A DNA stretch of 58,306 nt from positions 1 through 58,306 of the forward strand of contig NZ_NRSJ01000030.1 in assembly GCF_016584085.1 (NCBI RefSeq). Reading direction: 5' to 3'. The notes beneath the pieces are model-generated. The model was not told the DNA's origin. It saw nothing but the letters and a program-made list of their open reading frames with translations, and did no database searches. This document shows, piece after piece, positions 15,332 to 24,912 of this stretch; position 1 is the stretch's first letter; every line of letters begins with the position of its first letter. The position numbers and the translations under genes are program-made. This DNA comes from Halochromatium glycolicum. Lineage in GTDB: Bacteria > Pseudomonadota > Gammaproteobacteria > Chromatiales > Chromatiaceae.

Positions 15332-17956
15332 ATGCAGACCGAGTACGAGCCGCACGCCATCGAGACCGCGGCGCAGCGCCACTGGGACGAGACCCAGGCC
15401 TTCAAGGCCGTCGAGGACCCGTCCCGCGAGAAGTTCTATTGCCTGTCGATGTTCCCGTACCCGTCCGGGCGCTTGCACATGGGCCATGTGCGCAACTACA
15501 CGATCGGCGATGTGATCGCGCGTCACCAGCGCATGCTCGGCAAGAACGTGCTGCAGCCGATGGGCTGGGATGCGTTCGGGCTGCCGGCCGAGAACGCCGC
15601 GATCAAGCATGGGATTCCGCCGTCGCGCTGGACGCGCGAGAACATCGCGGCGATGAAGGGGCAGCTGAAGCGCCTCGGCTTCGGCTACGACTGGGAGCGC
15701 GAGCTGGCGACCTGCGATCCGGACTACTACCGCTGGGAGCAGTGGCTGTTCACCCGGCTGATGGAGAAGGGGCTGGCCTATCAGGCCACCGCGACGGTGA
15801 ACTGGGACCCGGTCGATCAGACCGTGCTCGCCAACGAGCAGGTGATCGACGGCCGCGGCTGGCGCTCCGGGGCCTTGGTCGAGAAGCGCGAGATCGAGCA
15901 GTGGTCGATCCGGATCACCGATTATGCGCAGGAGCTGCTCGATGCGATCGACCAGCTCGACGGCTGGCCGGAGCGGGTGCGGGCGATGCAGCGCAACTGG
16001 ATCGGCCGCTCCGAGGGTGTGCTGATGCGCTTCGGCCTCGTCGGCGCCGAGGAATCGCTCGAGGTCTTCACCACCCGGCCCGACACCCTGATGGGGGTGA
16101 CCTATGTCGCCGTCGCCGCCGAGCATCCGCTGGCGCAGCGGGCCGCAGCCGATGATCCCGAGCTCGCCGCCTTCATCGACGACTGCCGGCAAGGCGGTAC
16201 CTCCGAGGCCGAGCTCGAGACCATGGAGAAGAAGGGCTATGCGCTCGGCATCGATGCCGCGCACCCGGTCACCGGCGAGCCGGTGCCGATCTATGCGGCC
16301 AACTTCGTGCTCATGGGCTATGGCACCGGAGCGGTGATGGCGGTGCCGGCGCACGATCAGCGCGACTGGGAATTCGCCGAGCGCCACGGCATCCCGAAGC
16401 GGCAGGTGATCGTCAGCGCCGATGACAGCCCCTGCGGGATCGACGAGCAGGCGTTCACCGAGAAGGGCGTGCTGCGCGACTCCGGCCCCTTCGATGGGCT
16501 GACCTCGGAGCAGGCGTTCGAGGCGATCGCCGACTGGCTGGCCGAGCGCGGGGTTGGCGAGCGCCAGGTCAACTTCCGATTGCGCGACTGGGGCGTCTCG
16601 CGCCAGCGCTACTGGGGCTGCCCGATCCCGGTCGTGCGCGCGGCCGATGGCACCGTGCGCCCAGAGACCGAGCTGCCGGTGCGCCTGCCCGAGGAGGTGG
16701 TCGTCGACGGCTCCGGCTCGCCATTGAAGCAGATGCCGGAGTTCTCCGCGCTGGCGAACGGCGAGACCCGCGAGACCGACACCTTCGATACCTTCGTCGA
16801 GTCGAGCTGGTACTACGCCCGCTACTGCTCGCCGGACTGCGAGACGGCGATGCTCGATGAGCGCGCCAAGTACTGGCTGCCGGTCGATCAGTACGTCGGC
16901 GGCATCGAGCACGCGGTCCTGCATCTACTCTACGCGCGCTTCTTCCACAAATTGCTGCGCGACGAAGGGTTGGTCGACTGCGATGAGCCGTTCGCGAGCC
17001 TGCTGACCCAGGGCATGGTGGTCGCCGAGACCTGGTACCGCGAGGACACCGAGGGCCGCCGCGAGTGGTTCAATCCGGCCGACGTCGAGGTCAGCCGCGA
17101 CGACAAGGGCAAGGTCGTCGGCGCGGTGCTGCGCGGCGACGGCGAGCCGGTGCGCTTCGGCGGCATCGAGAAGATGTCGAAGTCGAAGAACAACGGCGTC
17201 GACCCGGAGGCGATGATCGCGCGCTACGGGGCCGACACCGTGCGCCTCTACATGATGTTCACCGCGCCGCCGGATCAATCGCTCGAGTGGAACGATGAGG
17301 GCGTCGAGGGTGCCTATCGGTTCCTCAAACGGCTCTGGAACCTGGCCGTCACGCATGCCGAGGCGCTGCGCGCGTCCGGGGCGTCTGCGGGTTCTGGTGA
17401 GGGGCTCGGCGAGGGTCAGGCCGAGGGGCCGAGTGAAGGGCTGGGCGAAGGTCTGGGCGAAGCCGAGGCCGAGGCCGAGGCTCGGCGCGAGGTCCATGCC
17501 GCGTTGAAGAAGGCGCTGTTCGATTATGAGCGGCAGCAGTTCAATACCGTGGTCTCGGCCTGCATGACCATCGTCAACACGGTCTCGCGCCTTGGCGATG
17601 AGCCGCCGGCGCAGACGGTGCGCCGCGAGGGCCTGAGCATCGCATTGCGGCTGCTGGCGCCGATCGCACCCCATGTGACCCATCACCTGTGGCGCGCGCT
17701 CGGGCTCGGCGAGGATATCCTGGCCGCGCCTTGGCCGGCCGTCGATGAGTCGGCGCTGACGCAGGAGCAGATCACCTACGTCGTCCAGGTGAACGGCAAG
17801 GTGCGCGGCAAGATCGCCGTTCCGGCCGACGCCGAGCGTGATGCGGTCGAGGCCGCGGCGCTCGCCAACGAGAACGCACAGCGCTTCATCGGCGAGGCGA
17901 GCGTGCGCAAGGTGATCGTGGTGGCGAACAAACTGGTGAACATCGTCGCAAAATGA
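15332..17956 (+). CDS. leuS: Leucyl-tRNA synthetase
   Basis: An 874-residue class I synthetase that charges tRNA-Leu. The HIGH motif is HMGH at 49-52 within [15 protein letters not shown], the CP1 editing domain spans roughly 220-420 ([20 protein letters not shown]), and the KMSKS loop is near residue 613 ([14 protein letters not shown]). Residues about 683-718, between the catalytic core and the anticodon-binding helices, are a low-complexity run of Gly, Glu, Ala and Ser that I do not expect in the family. Start ATG 15332 is chosen since homology begins at [11 protein letters not shown]. Followed directly by lptE, whose longest frame overlaps its end. Confidence 0.97.
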   Translation: MQTEYEPHAIETAAQRHWDETQAFKAVEDPSREKFYCLSMFPYPSGRLHMGHVRNYTIGDVIARHQRMLGKNVLQPMGWDAFGLPAENAAIKHGIPPSRWTRENIAAMKGQLKRLGFGYDWERELATCDPDYYRWEQWLFTRLMEKGLAYQATATVNWDPVDQTVLANEQVIDGRGWRSGALVEKREIEQWSIRITDYAQELLDAIDQLDGWPERVRAMQRNWIGRSEGVLMRFGLVGAEESLEVFTTRPDTLMGVTYVAVAAEHPLAQRAAADDPELAAFIDDCRQGGTSEAELETMEKKGYALGIDAAHPVTGEPVPIYAANFVLMGYGTGAVMAVPAHDQRDWEFAERHGIPKRQVIVSADDSPCGIDEQAFTEKGVLRDSGPFDGLTSEQAFEAIADWLAERGVGERQVNFRLRDWGVSRQRYWGCPIPVVRAADGTVRPETELPVRLPEEVVVDGSGSPLKQMPEFSALANGETRETDTFDTFVESSWYYARYCSPDCETAMLDERAKYWLPVDQYVGGIEHAVLHLLYARFFHKLLRDEGLVDCDEPFASLLTQGMVVAETWYREDTEGRREWFNPADVEVSRDDKGKVVGAVLRGDGEPVRFGGIEKMSKSKNNGVDPEAMIARYGADTVRLYMMFTAPPDQSLEWNDEGVEGAYRFLKRLWNLAVTHAEALRASGASAGSGEGLGEGQAEGPSEGLGEGLGEAEAEAEARREVHAALKKALFDYERQQFNTVVSACMTIVNTVSRLGDEPPAQTVRREGLSIALRLLAPIAPHVTHHLWRALGLGEDILAAPWPAVDESALTQEQITYVVQVNGKVRGKIAVPADAERDAVEAAALANENAQRFIGEASVRKVIVVANKLVNIVAK

Positions 17957-18000
17957 GCGCTTGCGGCGAGACCTCATCGGGACAGTGCTGGCAGCCGCTG

Positions 18001-18492
18001 ATGCATCGGGTACTGATCGGCCTGTTGCTGGGCACACTCGCTGGCTGCGGATTCCAGTTGCGCGGGGCGGTTTCGGTCCCAGAGGGACTGGAACCGATCC
18101 ATCTGCAGGCGGGTGGCCTGATCAGGCAGGCGCTCGATGACCGGCTCGAGGCGAGCGGGGTGCAGCTCACGGCCAGCCCACAGGATGCCGGATTGGTCCT
18201 GCGCATCCTCGATCAGTCGCGCAGCTCGCGTGTCGTCGCGGTCGATCGTGCCGGTAAGGCGCTCGCTTTCGCGCTGGAATACCGAATCCGCTTCGATGCG
18301 GTCGACGCGACCGGCGAGCGCCTGATTGCCCCGCGCGCGCTGAAGCTCGAGCGAACCTTCGACGACAATCCTAACGTGGCCGTGCTCGGTAAGCAGCTGG
18401 AGTCCGAGATCATCTATCGAGACCTGGCGGCCGATGCCGCTGATCAGGTGCTGCTGAGTCTCCGCGCCGGCCTTGCCGCATTGGGTTCCTAG
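18001..18492 (+). CDS. lptE: LPS-assembly lipoprotein LptE
   Basis: A 163-residue outer-membrane lipoprotein that plugs the LptD barrel and helps insert lipopolysaccharide. It has a lipoprotein signal peptide (HRVLIGLLLGTLAGC, lipobox LAGC) followed directly by GFQLRG, the typical LptE start. The rest has the expected LptE beta/alpha pattern ending DQVLLSLRAGLAAL. I prefer ATG 18001 because it places the signal peptide at the N terminus; an upstream start at 17953 exists. It lies between leuS and holA, the conserved order in enterobacteria and pseudomonads. Confidence 0.92.
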   Translation: MHRVLIGLLLGTLAGCGFQLRGAVSVPEGLEPIHLQAGGLIRQALDDRLEASGVQLTASPQDAGLVLRILDQSRSSRVVAVDRAGKALAFALEYRIRFDAVDATGERLIAPRALKLERTFDDNPNVAVLGKQLESEIIYRDLAADAADQVLLSLRAGLAALGS

Positions 18493-18494
18493 CA

Positions 18495-19553
18495 GTGCCG
18501 CTCCCGCCGCAGCAGCTTCCGCAGCGACTGACGCGCGAGCTGGCTCCGGTCTATTTGATCGCCGGCAGCGAGCCGCTTCAGCTCAATGAGGCCGCCGATG
18601 CCGTGCGTTCGGCCGCTCGGAAGCGGGGGTTCAATGAGCGCGAGGTGCTCGAGACGGGCCCCGACTTCGATTGGGGCTCGCTCGCTGGTGCGATGGGGTC
18701 ACTGTCGTTGTTCGCCGAGCGTCGGCTGATCGAGCTGCGTGTCGGGACTCCGAAATCCGGTACCAAAGGGGACGGCGTTGGTCGCGAAGGCGCGGATGCG
18801 ATCCGCCGGTGTTGCGAGCAGCCGAGCGATGACGTGCTGTTGCTCATCCTTGGGCCCAATCTCGATTGGAAGGGCCTGAAGGCGAAGTGGGTGCAACGGA
18901 TCGAGCAGATTGGCGTGGTCGTGCAGGTGCGTGAGCTGCAGGGGCGCCAGCTGAGCCAATGGCTTGCCGAACGTTTGCGGCGGGCAGGTTTTACACCGAC
19001 GGCCGAGGCCGTTGCGCTCTTGAGCGAGCGGGTCGAAGGCAATCTCCTGGCCGCTGACCAAGAGATCAGCAAGCTCCGGCTGGCCCTCGAGCCTGGACCG
19101 CTGGATGCGGATGGCCTGATGGCGGCCGTCTCCGACAGTGCGCGCTATGGGGTGTTCGACCTCGCTGACGCAGCTGTTGCCGGCGACCGGGCGCGCGTGG
19201 CCCGGGTGCTCGCCGGGCTGCGGGCAGAGGGCACGGCTGAGCCGCTGGTGTTGTGGGCCTTGGCGCGGGAGGTCCGCAAGCTCGCCGCGGTCGCCTTTGC
19301 CCGCGCCAGGCAGCAACCCCTGGGGCCAATACTGAAGGCACACCAGGTCTGGGAGTCGCGACGACAAACGACGCTCGCCGCAGCCGATCGGATTGGTCTT
19401 GCAGCCCTTTGGGATCTGGTGATGCGCTGCGCTGACGCCGATGAGGCGATCAAAGGGCGCGTCGACGCCAACCCATGGCAGTTGCTCGAGGGGATTGCCG
19501 AGGGGCTGGCCGCGCCCGGGTCGGCGCGCCCGCGCATCGATCGGATCGCCTGA
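18495..19553 (+). CDS. holA: DNA polymerase III subunit delta
   Basis: A 352-residue clamp-loader subunit that opens the beta sliding clamp. Conserved stretches are LAPVYLIAGSEPLQLNEAADAVR, the SLFAERRLIELR motif, and LLAADQEISKLRL in the middle domain; the C-terminal helices end at IEGLA-like IAEGLAAP. It begins with GTG two bases after the lptE stop. Order leuS-lptE-holA supports the call. A 96-bp gap follows before proA. Confidence 0.95.
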   Translation: MPLPPQQLPQRLTRELAPVYLIAGSEPLQLNEAADAVRSAARKRGFNEREVLETGPDFDWGSLAGAMGSLSLFAERRLIELRVGTPKSGTKGDGVGREGADAIRRCCEQPSDDVLLLILGPNLDWKGLKAKWVQRIEQIGVVVQVRELQGRQLSQWLAERLRRAGFTPTAEAVALLSERVEGNLLAADQEISKLRLALEPGPLDADGLMAAVSDSARYGVFDLADAAVAGDRARVARVLAGLRAEGTAEPLVLWALAREVRKLAAVAFARARQQPLGPILKAHQVWESRRQTTLAAADRIGLAALWDLVMRCADADEAIKGRVDANPWQLLEGIAEGLAAPGSARPRIDRIA

Positions 19554-19649
19554 AATGGGCACAGAATTGGCGCTGATCAGCGCAATGAAGATTGCTAGAC
19601 TACTGGGTTTTGCGCGTCGCTGCGCACCTCATTCGTCTCTTGAAGAACC

Positions 19650-20927
19650 ATGAAAACCGAGACCAAGATCACAAACGTGGCCGCGTACGTCGCAGAGGTT
19701 GGGCGCCGGGCGCGTTTTGCCTCCCGAGCCATGGCGCGGGCTGAGACGCGTGCGAAGAATCGTGCTTTGGCCGAGATCGCGGCCGATCTCGACGCTCAAC
19801 GCGAAACGCTGGCGGCGGCGAACGCCGCCGACCTCGAGGCCGGGGCGGCGAAGGGGCTCGATGCCGCGCTGCTCGATCGGCTCGAGCTGACACCGGCGCG
19901 TATCGACGCGATGATCGCCGGGTTGGAACAGATTGCCGCCCTATCGGACCCAGTCGGTGCGACCAGCCAGCTCGATTATCGCCCGTCCGGGATTCAGGTT
20001 GGGCGCATGCGGGTGCCGCTCGGGGTGGTCGGCATCATCTACGAGTCGCGCCCGAACGTGACCGCCGACGCGGCGGCCCTCTGCCTCAAGGCCGGTAACG
20101 CGACCGTGCTCCGCGGCGGCTCCGAGGCGTTCCAGTCCAATCAGACGATCGCGGCGAGCATCCATCGCGGGCTGCAGGCGGCGGGCCTTCCGGCCGATGG
20201 CGTCCAGGTGTTGGCGACCACGGACCGGGCTGCGGTCGGCGCAATGATCAGCCATCCTGAACATCTCGACGTGATCATCCCCCGGGGCGGTAAGGGGTTG
20301 ATCGAGCGCATCAGCCGCGACGCCCGGGTGCCGGTGATCAAGCATCTGGACGGTGTCTGCCACGTCTATATCGACGATAAGGCCGATCCAGACAAGGCGG
20401 TAGCGATTGCGGTCAATGCCAAGACGCAGCGCTACGGGACCTGCAACACGATGGAGACCCTATTGGTGGCGGAGTCCGTTGCCCGGCCGCTGTTGTCACG
20501 GATCGGTGCCGCCTTGGGCGCTAAGGGCGTCGAGATCCGCGGCTGCGAGCGCACGCGCGAGATCCTGGCCGATGCGCGTCCGGCAACTGATGCCGATTGG
20601 GGGACCGAATACCTGGCTCCGATCCTGTCGGTTCGGGTCGTCTCCGGGATGGATACTGCGATCGATCATATCGAGGCGCACGGCTCGCGCCATACCGACA
20701 GCATCGTCACCGAGGATTACAGCCGCGCGCGGCGGTTCCTGCGCGAGGTCGATTCGAGCTCAGTGATGGTCAATGCGTCGACTCGGTTCGCCGATGGCTT
20801 CGAGTACGGCCTCGGTGCCGAGATCGGGATCAGCACCGACAAGTTTCATGCGCGGGGTCCGGTTGGACTCGAGGGCTTGACATCGCAGAAGTTCATCGTG
20901 CTCGGTGAGGGTCAGATTCGGGAATAG
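19650..20927 (+). CDS. proA: Glutamate-5-semialdehyde dehydrogenase (gamma-glutamyl phosphate reductase)
   Basis: A 425-residue NADPH-dependent reductase of proline synthesis. The catalytic cysteine is in [14 protein letters not shown]; other signatures are [40 protein letters not shown] and [13 protein letters not shown] near the end. Placement between holA and nadD is the pattern seen in several gammaproteobacteria such as Pseudomonas. Length is normal. Confidence 0.97.
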   Translation: MKTETKITNVAAYVAEVGRRARFASRAMARAETRAKNRALAEIAADLDAQRETLAAANAADLEAGAAKGLDAALLDRLELTPARIDAMIAGLEQIAALSDPVGATSQLDYRPSGIQVGRMRVPLGVVGIIYESRPNVTADAAALCLKAGNATVLRGGSEAFQSNQTIAASIHRGLQAAGLPADGVQVLATTDRAAVGAMISHPEHLDVIIPRGGKGLIERISRDARVPVIKHLDGVCHVYIDDKADPDKAVAIAVNAKTQRYGTCNTMETLLVAESVARPLLSRIGAALGAKGVEIRGCERTREILADARPATDADWGTEYLAPILSVRVVSGMDTAIDHIEAHGSRHTDSIVTEDYSRARRFLREVDSSSVMVNASTRFADGFEYGLGAEIGISTDKFHARGPVGLEGLTSQKFIVLGEGQIRE

Positions 20928-20975
20928 GGCGCTCGCGGAAACAGACCTAGACGGGGGCCATCTCGGGAGGAAGCC

Positions 20976-21626
20976 ATGATCGGCCTATTCGGCGGTACCT
21001 TCGATCCGGTCCACTCGGGACATCTGCGGGCTGCGCTCGATGTCGTGCAGCAGCTGCGCCTGACCGAGTTGCGTCTGCTGCCCCTGGCCGCGGCGGTGCA
21101 TCGGCGTCAGCCAATCGCCTCAGCGAGCCAGCGCATGGCGATGCTGGAGGCGGCGATTCGCGACGAGCCCTGCCTGATCGCCGATGATCGTGAGCTCAAG
21201 CGCGGCGGCCCCTCGTATACGGTCGATACCCTGGAGTCGTTCCGCGACGAGCTGGGCGCGGAGCCGCCCATCTGTCTGCTCGTCGGCGCCGATGCGTTTG
21301 CCGCCTTCGGTGATTGGCATCGCCCGCTCGATATCCTCGCTCTGGCACACCTGGTCGTGATGCAGCGCCCGGGTGCGGTGACCGCTCGCGACCCCTGGAC
21401 TCGAGACCAGGTGAGCCAGCGCCGCGTCCGCGAGCCCGACGGCTTGCGTTCCGAGCCCTCTGGCCGGATCTATTTCGCAACGGTCACGCAGCTCGATATC
21501 TCGGCGACGCGGATTCGCCGGTTGATTATCAACGGCGAGAGTCCCCGCTATCTGCTGCCGGACTCGGTGTTGCAGCTTGCGTTACAGGGCGGCTGCTACA
21601 CTCAAAGCAACGCGGACGGCGCTTGA
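20976..21626 (+). CDS. nadD: Nicotinate-nucleotide adenylyltransferase
   Basis: A 216-residue enzyme forming deamido-NAD from NaMN and ATP. It begins with the nucleotidyltransferase motif IGLFGGTFDPVHSGHLRAA and has LVGADAFAAFGDWHRP and, near the end, DISATRIRRLI, the ISSTxIR-type motif. An AGGAGG-like site (GGGAGGAAGCC) precedes the ATG. Followed by rsfS, as in E. coli and Pseudomonas. Confidence 0.96.
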   Translation: MIGLFGGTFDPVHSGHLRAALDVVQQLRLTELRLLPLAAAVHRRQPIASASQRMAMLEAAIRDEPCLIADDRELKRGGPSYTVDTLESFRDELGAEPPICLLVGADAFAAFGDWHRPLDILALAHLVVMQRPGAVTARDPWTRDQVSQRRVREPDGLRSEPSGRIYFATVTQLDISATRIRRLIINGESPRYLLPDSVLQLALQGGCYTQSNADGA

Positions 21627-21712
21627 CCGCGGGAACGCCGTCACTGGCCCTCTTGTCGTTGGCAGACGTTGCCGGCGCGCGGTGCCCGCTTCCCGCCCGA
21701 ACAGGAGTGCTG

Positions 21713-22072
21713 ATGCAGCTCGAGCAATTGAAAGACCTCGTGGTCGAGGTCCTAGAGGATATGAAGGCGCGCGAGATTACTGTTATGGATGTGCGCGGCA
21801 AGACCTCGGTGACCGACTACATGATCGTCGCCTCAGGGACCTCGGACCGTCACGTCAAGGCGATCGCTGAGACCGTCGCCTACAAGGCCAAGGAAGCCGG
21901 CGAACCGCCGTTGGGCGTGGAAGGCGTCGAGGTCGGCGAGTGGGCATTGGTCGATCTCAACGGGGTGGTCGTGCATCTGATGCTGCCGAAGGTTCGCGAC
22001 TTCTATAGTCTCGAGCGCCTCTGGAACGCGCCGTCGCTGGTGGCACGCTCGGCGGCCGGCGCGCCGGCCTGA
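21713..22072 (+). CDS. rsfS: Ribosomal silencing factor RsfS
   Basis: A 119-residue protein of the RsfS/YbeB family that binds ribosomal protein uL14 and prevents joining of the subunits in nutrient-limited cells. Conserved stretches are VLEDMKAREITVMDVRGKTSVTDY, VASGTSDRHVKAIAETV and GEWALVDLNGVVVHLM. Start ATG 21713 is preceded by AACAGGAG. The rlmH gene that often follows is absent; folA is next. Confidence 0.95.
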   Translation: MQLEQLKDLVVEVLEDMKAREITVMDVRGKTSVTDYMIVASGTSDRHVKAIAETVAYKAKEAGEPPLGVEGVEVGEWALVDLNGVVVHLMLPKVRDFYSLERLWNAPSLVARSAAGAPA

Positions 22073-22126
22073 TCCGCTCAGTCGCGGCTGCAATCCGCGG
22101 GTATCGAGCCAAATTCCGAGCACGGC

Positions 22127-22711
22127 ATGGGGACAGGCGCGCAGATCGTTTTGATCGCGGCGATGGCGCATGACCGAGTGATCGGCCGGGCGAATACCCT
22201 GCCGTGGCGTCTGCCCGCCGATCTGGCGCATTTCAAACGCCATACCCTGGACAAGCCCATCATCATGGGGCGGCGCACCTGGGAATCGCTGCCCGGCCTG
22301 CTGCCGCGCCGGCGCCATATCGTGGTCTCCACCGATCCCGGCTTCGCGCCGCCGCAGGCCGAGGTCGCACGCTCGCCGCAGGCCGCCGTGGACCTCGCCG
22401 CGCCGGCCGCGGAGATCATGATCGTAGGGGGCGCCAGCATCTATCAGGCCCTGCTGCCGCGGGCCGATCGCATGCTCTTGACCCTGATCGACGCAGAGAT
22501 CGATGGTGATGCTTGCTTCCCGGCCTGGGCGCCCTCGCAGTGGCGGGAGATCGCGCGGGAGCGCCGTCCGCGGGATGCCGCGAATCCTTACGACCTCGAG
22601 TTCGTGACCCTGGAACGCCGTGCGGGCGATAAGGTGGATGACGGCAGTGAAGACACCATCGAGGCGGTCGAGGACTGGCTCTATTGGACGAGTCGAGGTT
22701 ACGAGTTCTGA
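22127..22711 (+). CDS. folA: Dihydrofolate reductase
   Basis: A 194-residue reductase making tetrahydrofolate. It shows VLIAAMAHDRVIGRANTLPWRLPADLAHFK with the substrate-binding Asp, then PIIMGRRTWESL and IMIVGGASIYQALLP. The C-terminal 30 or so residues (AGDKVDDGSEDTIEAVEDWL) extend beyond the usual 160-residue core and are not recognised. It is tail to tail with apaH, 8 bp apart. Confidence 0.94.
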   Translation: MGTGAQIVLIAAMAHDRVIGRANTLPWRLPADLAHFKRHTLDKPIIMGRRTWESLPGLLPRRRHIVVSTDPGFAPPQAEVARSPQAAVDLAAPAAEIMIVGGASIYQALLPRADRMLLTLIDAEIDGDACFPAWAPSQWREIARERRPRDAANPYDLEFVTLERRAGDKVDDGSEDTIEAVEDWLYWTSRGYEF

Positions 22712-22719
22712 GATTCGCC

Positions 22720-23553
22720 TCAGCCGGGTAACTGATAACCGGCGCAATCGAGCTCGATCAGCTCCATCGACTTCTTCCGGCGCACCCGCAGCGCCGTGAG
22801 CCGGCCACCCCAGACGCAGCCGCTGTCCAACGCCCAGGTGTTCTCGCGATTGAGGAAGCCGATCGTGGACCAGTGGCCGAACAGGATGCGCGCGTTCGCG
22901 GTGCGCCGACCCGGCACCTCGAACCAGGGCAGGGCGCCGGGTGAGGGCTGATCGAGCCCGCCCTTCTCGTGCAATAGCAGACGACCCTCGGCATCACACC
23001 AGCGCAGCCGGGTGAAGCAGTTGGTGATGAAGCGCAGCCGGTCGATGCCAGAGAGGTCGTCGCGCCATTGATCCGGCTCATCGCCGTACATCTCACTGAG
23101 GAAACCGGCGGCGTCCGGGCCTTGCAAGACGGCCTCGACCTCGCGGGCGCAGGCGCGGGCCTGATCCAGATCCCATTGCGGCGGCAGCCCGGCGTGGATC
23201 AGCGTGAAGCCTTTCTTCTCGCTGTGGTGCAACAGCGGGCGGTGGCGGAGCCAATCGATCAGCTCATCGCGATCCGGGGCCTCCAGGATCGGGTCGAGCG
23301 TGTCCTTCTTGCCGCGCCGCTCGCCGATCAGCGCGGACGCCATCAGATGCAGGTCGTGGTTGCCGAGCACGACGACCGCACGGTCGTCCAGGGCCTTGAC
23401 CCAGCGCAGCGCGGCGAGCGAGTCGGGGCCGCGGTTGACGAGGTCGCCGACGCACCAGAGGCGGTCGCTGACGGGGTCGAAGCCGGCCTTGTCGAGCAGT
23501 CGCCGCAGCTCGTCGTAGCAGCCCTGGATATCGCCAACAGCGTAGGTCGCCAT
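22720..23553 (-). CDS. apaH: Bis(5'-nucleosyl)-tetraphosphatase, symmetrical
   Basis: A 277-residue metallophosphoesterase that hydrolyses Ap4A to two ADP and can decap np4A-RNA. Metal-binding motifs are YAVGDIQGCYDEL, CVGDLVNRGPDSL and VVLGNHDLHL, with HAGLPPQWD later. Located next to apaG as in E. coli. The stop is close to the end of the convergent folA gene. Confidence 0.96.
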   Translation of the reverse strand: MATYAVGDIQGCYDELRRLLDKAGFDPVSDRLWCVGDLVNRGPDSLAALRWVKALDDRAVVVLGNHDLHLMASALIGERRGKKDTLDPILEAPDRDELIDWLRHRPLLHHSEKKGFTLIHAGLPPQWDLDQARACAREVEAVLQGPDAAGFLSEMYGDEPDQWRDDLSGIDRLRFITNCFTRLRWCDAEGRLLLHEKGGLDQPSPGALPWFEVPGRRTANARILFGHWSTIGFLNRENTWALDSGCVWGGRLTALRVRRKKSMELIELDCAGYQLPG

Positions 23554-23584
23554 GGTCGCAAGCTCGATCAGTGGTGACCAGGGG

Positions 23585-23977
23585 TCAGTGCAGACCGCTG
23601 CGGTCGCCGAGCGAGAACGGCTGGATCACCGCATCGAAGCGGGTGCCGTCGTCGGCGATCATGTCGTAGCTTCCATGCATGCTCCCGAGCGGTGTCTCGA
23701 TCTGGGTGCCGCTGGTGTACTCGAAACTCTCGCCCGGTTGCAGGTGCGGCTGCTCGCCGACGACGCCGGCGCCGCGCACCTCCTGGGTCTTGCCGTTCGC
23801 GTCGGTCACGATCCAATGCCGGTTGAGGAGCTTCGCCGATTCGCTGCCGGCGTTGCGGATGGTGATGGTGTAGGCAAAGGTGAAGCGCTTGGCATCCGGG
23901 TCGGATTGCTCCGGCAGATAGCGGGTTTGGGCGCTGACGTGGATCTGGTAGCGAGGGTCGTTCTCGGCGTGTTCCAT
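23585..23977 (-). CDS. apaG: Co2+/Mg2+ efflux protein ApaG
   Basis: A 130-residue ApaG protein with an immunoglobulin-like beta sandwich. Signatures are [46 protein letters not shown] and [20 protein letters not shown]. The function is uncertain; mutants in other species have metal phenotypes. I start at 23977, where homology begins. It is 31 bp upstream of apaH in the same operon. Confidence 0.95.
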   Translation of the reverse strand: MEHAENDPRYQIHVSAQTRYLPEQSDPDAKRFTFAYTITIRNAGSESAKLLNRHWIVTDANGKTQEVRGAGVVGEQPHLQPGESFEYTSGTQIETPLGSMHGSYDMIADDGTRFDAVIQPFSLGDRSGLH

Positions 23978-24089
23978 GGTTCTCGATCTTGAAGGTCGTT
24001 GAGCCGAAGGAAAAGGGTGATGCGGTTGCCGGCGAGTGCTTGCAGCGACGAGCGCACTTGTCGACCAGGCCTGCATCGTCGTGGGGCAG

Positions 24090-24866
24090 CTAGGCAAAAC
24101 CGGTGACGCCGCGCTCGGAGGCGCGAATGAAGGCGGTGATCTGGTCGGTTTCCTCTCCCGGATATTGATGGCTCGCCGCGGCGAGACCCTCTGCAAGGCG
24201 GCGGCCCGAGCGGAAGATCAGCCGATAGACGGCCTTGATCCGAGCTCGCTGCTCGGCCGAAAAGCCATTGCGCTTGAGCCCGACGAGATTCAGGCCGATG
24301 ATGACCGCCCGCTGGCCGTTGGCGATCACATAGGGCGGCACATCCTTGGAGACGCCGGTCAGGCCGCCGATCATCGTGTAGGCCCCGATGCGGGCGAACT
24401 GATGCACGGCAACCTGGCCGGAGATGAAGCAGCGATGGGCGACCTCGACATGGCCGGCGAGGGTGGCGGTGTTGGCGAGGATGTTGTCGTCGCCGACAAC
24501 GCTGTCATGACCGGCGTGACTGTAGGCCATGAAGTAGTTGCGGCTGCCGATGCGCGTGCCGGCCTCGCTCTTGATGCCGCGGCTGATGTTGACATACTCG
24601 CGGAAGCAGTTGTCGCTGCCGATGGTCAATGGCTTGGCGCGCTCGGGCGTGAAACCGAGGTCCTGGGGCGCGCTGCCGAGGGTCGCTCCATGGCAGACCC
24701 GGTTGCGCGGCCCGAGCCGGGTGCCGCTGTAGAGGCGCACGCCGCTCTCGATCACGCAGTCGGGACCGACGATCGCGCCGGCCTCGATCAGCGTCCAGGG
24801 ACCGACACTGGCGCTGGGGTCGACCTGGGCGCCGTCCTCGATGATCGCGCTTGGATGAACGGACAT
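24090..24866 (-). CDS. lpxA: LpxA-like UDP-N-acetylglucosamine O-acyltransferase
   Basis: A 258-residue left-handed beta-helix acyltransferase with LpxA features: [57 protein letters not shown] (with the His matching the catalytic H125 of E. coli LpxA), [15 protein letters not shown] and a helical C terminus. It would start lipid A synthesis. It lies beside apaG and not in the usual lpxD-fabZ-lpxA-lpxB cluster, so it could be either the sole lpxA or a second, divergent copy; the window cannot decide. Confidence 0.85.
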   Translation of the reverse strand: MSVHPSAIIEDGAQVDPSASVGPWTLIEAGAIVGPDCVIESGVRLYSGTRLGPRNRVCHGATLGSAPQDLGFTPERAKPLTIGSDNCFREYVNISRGIKSEAGTRIGSRNYFMAYSHAGHDSVVGDDNILANTATLAGHVEVAHRCFISGQVAVHQFARIGAYTMIGGLTGVSKDVPPYVIANGQRAVIIGLNLVGLKRNGFSAEQRARIKAVYRLIFRSGRRLAEGLAAASHQYPGEETDQITAFIRASERGVTGFA

Positions 24867-24912
24867 CGCTTCAGCCGAAATCCTGTGAGACCCGCTCCCG
24901 ATGCCGTCGCAA

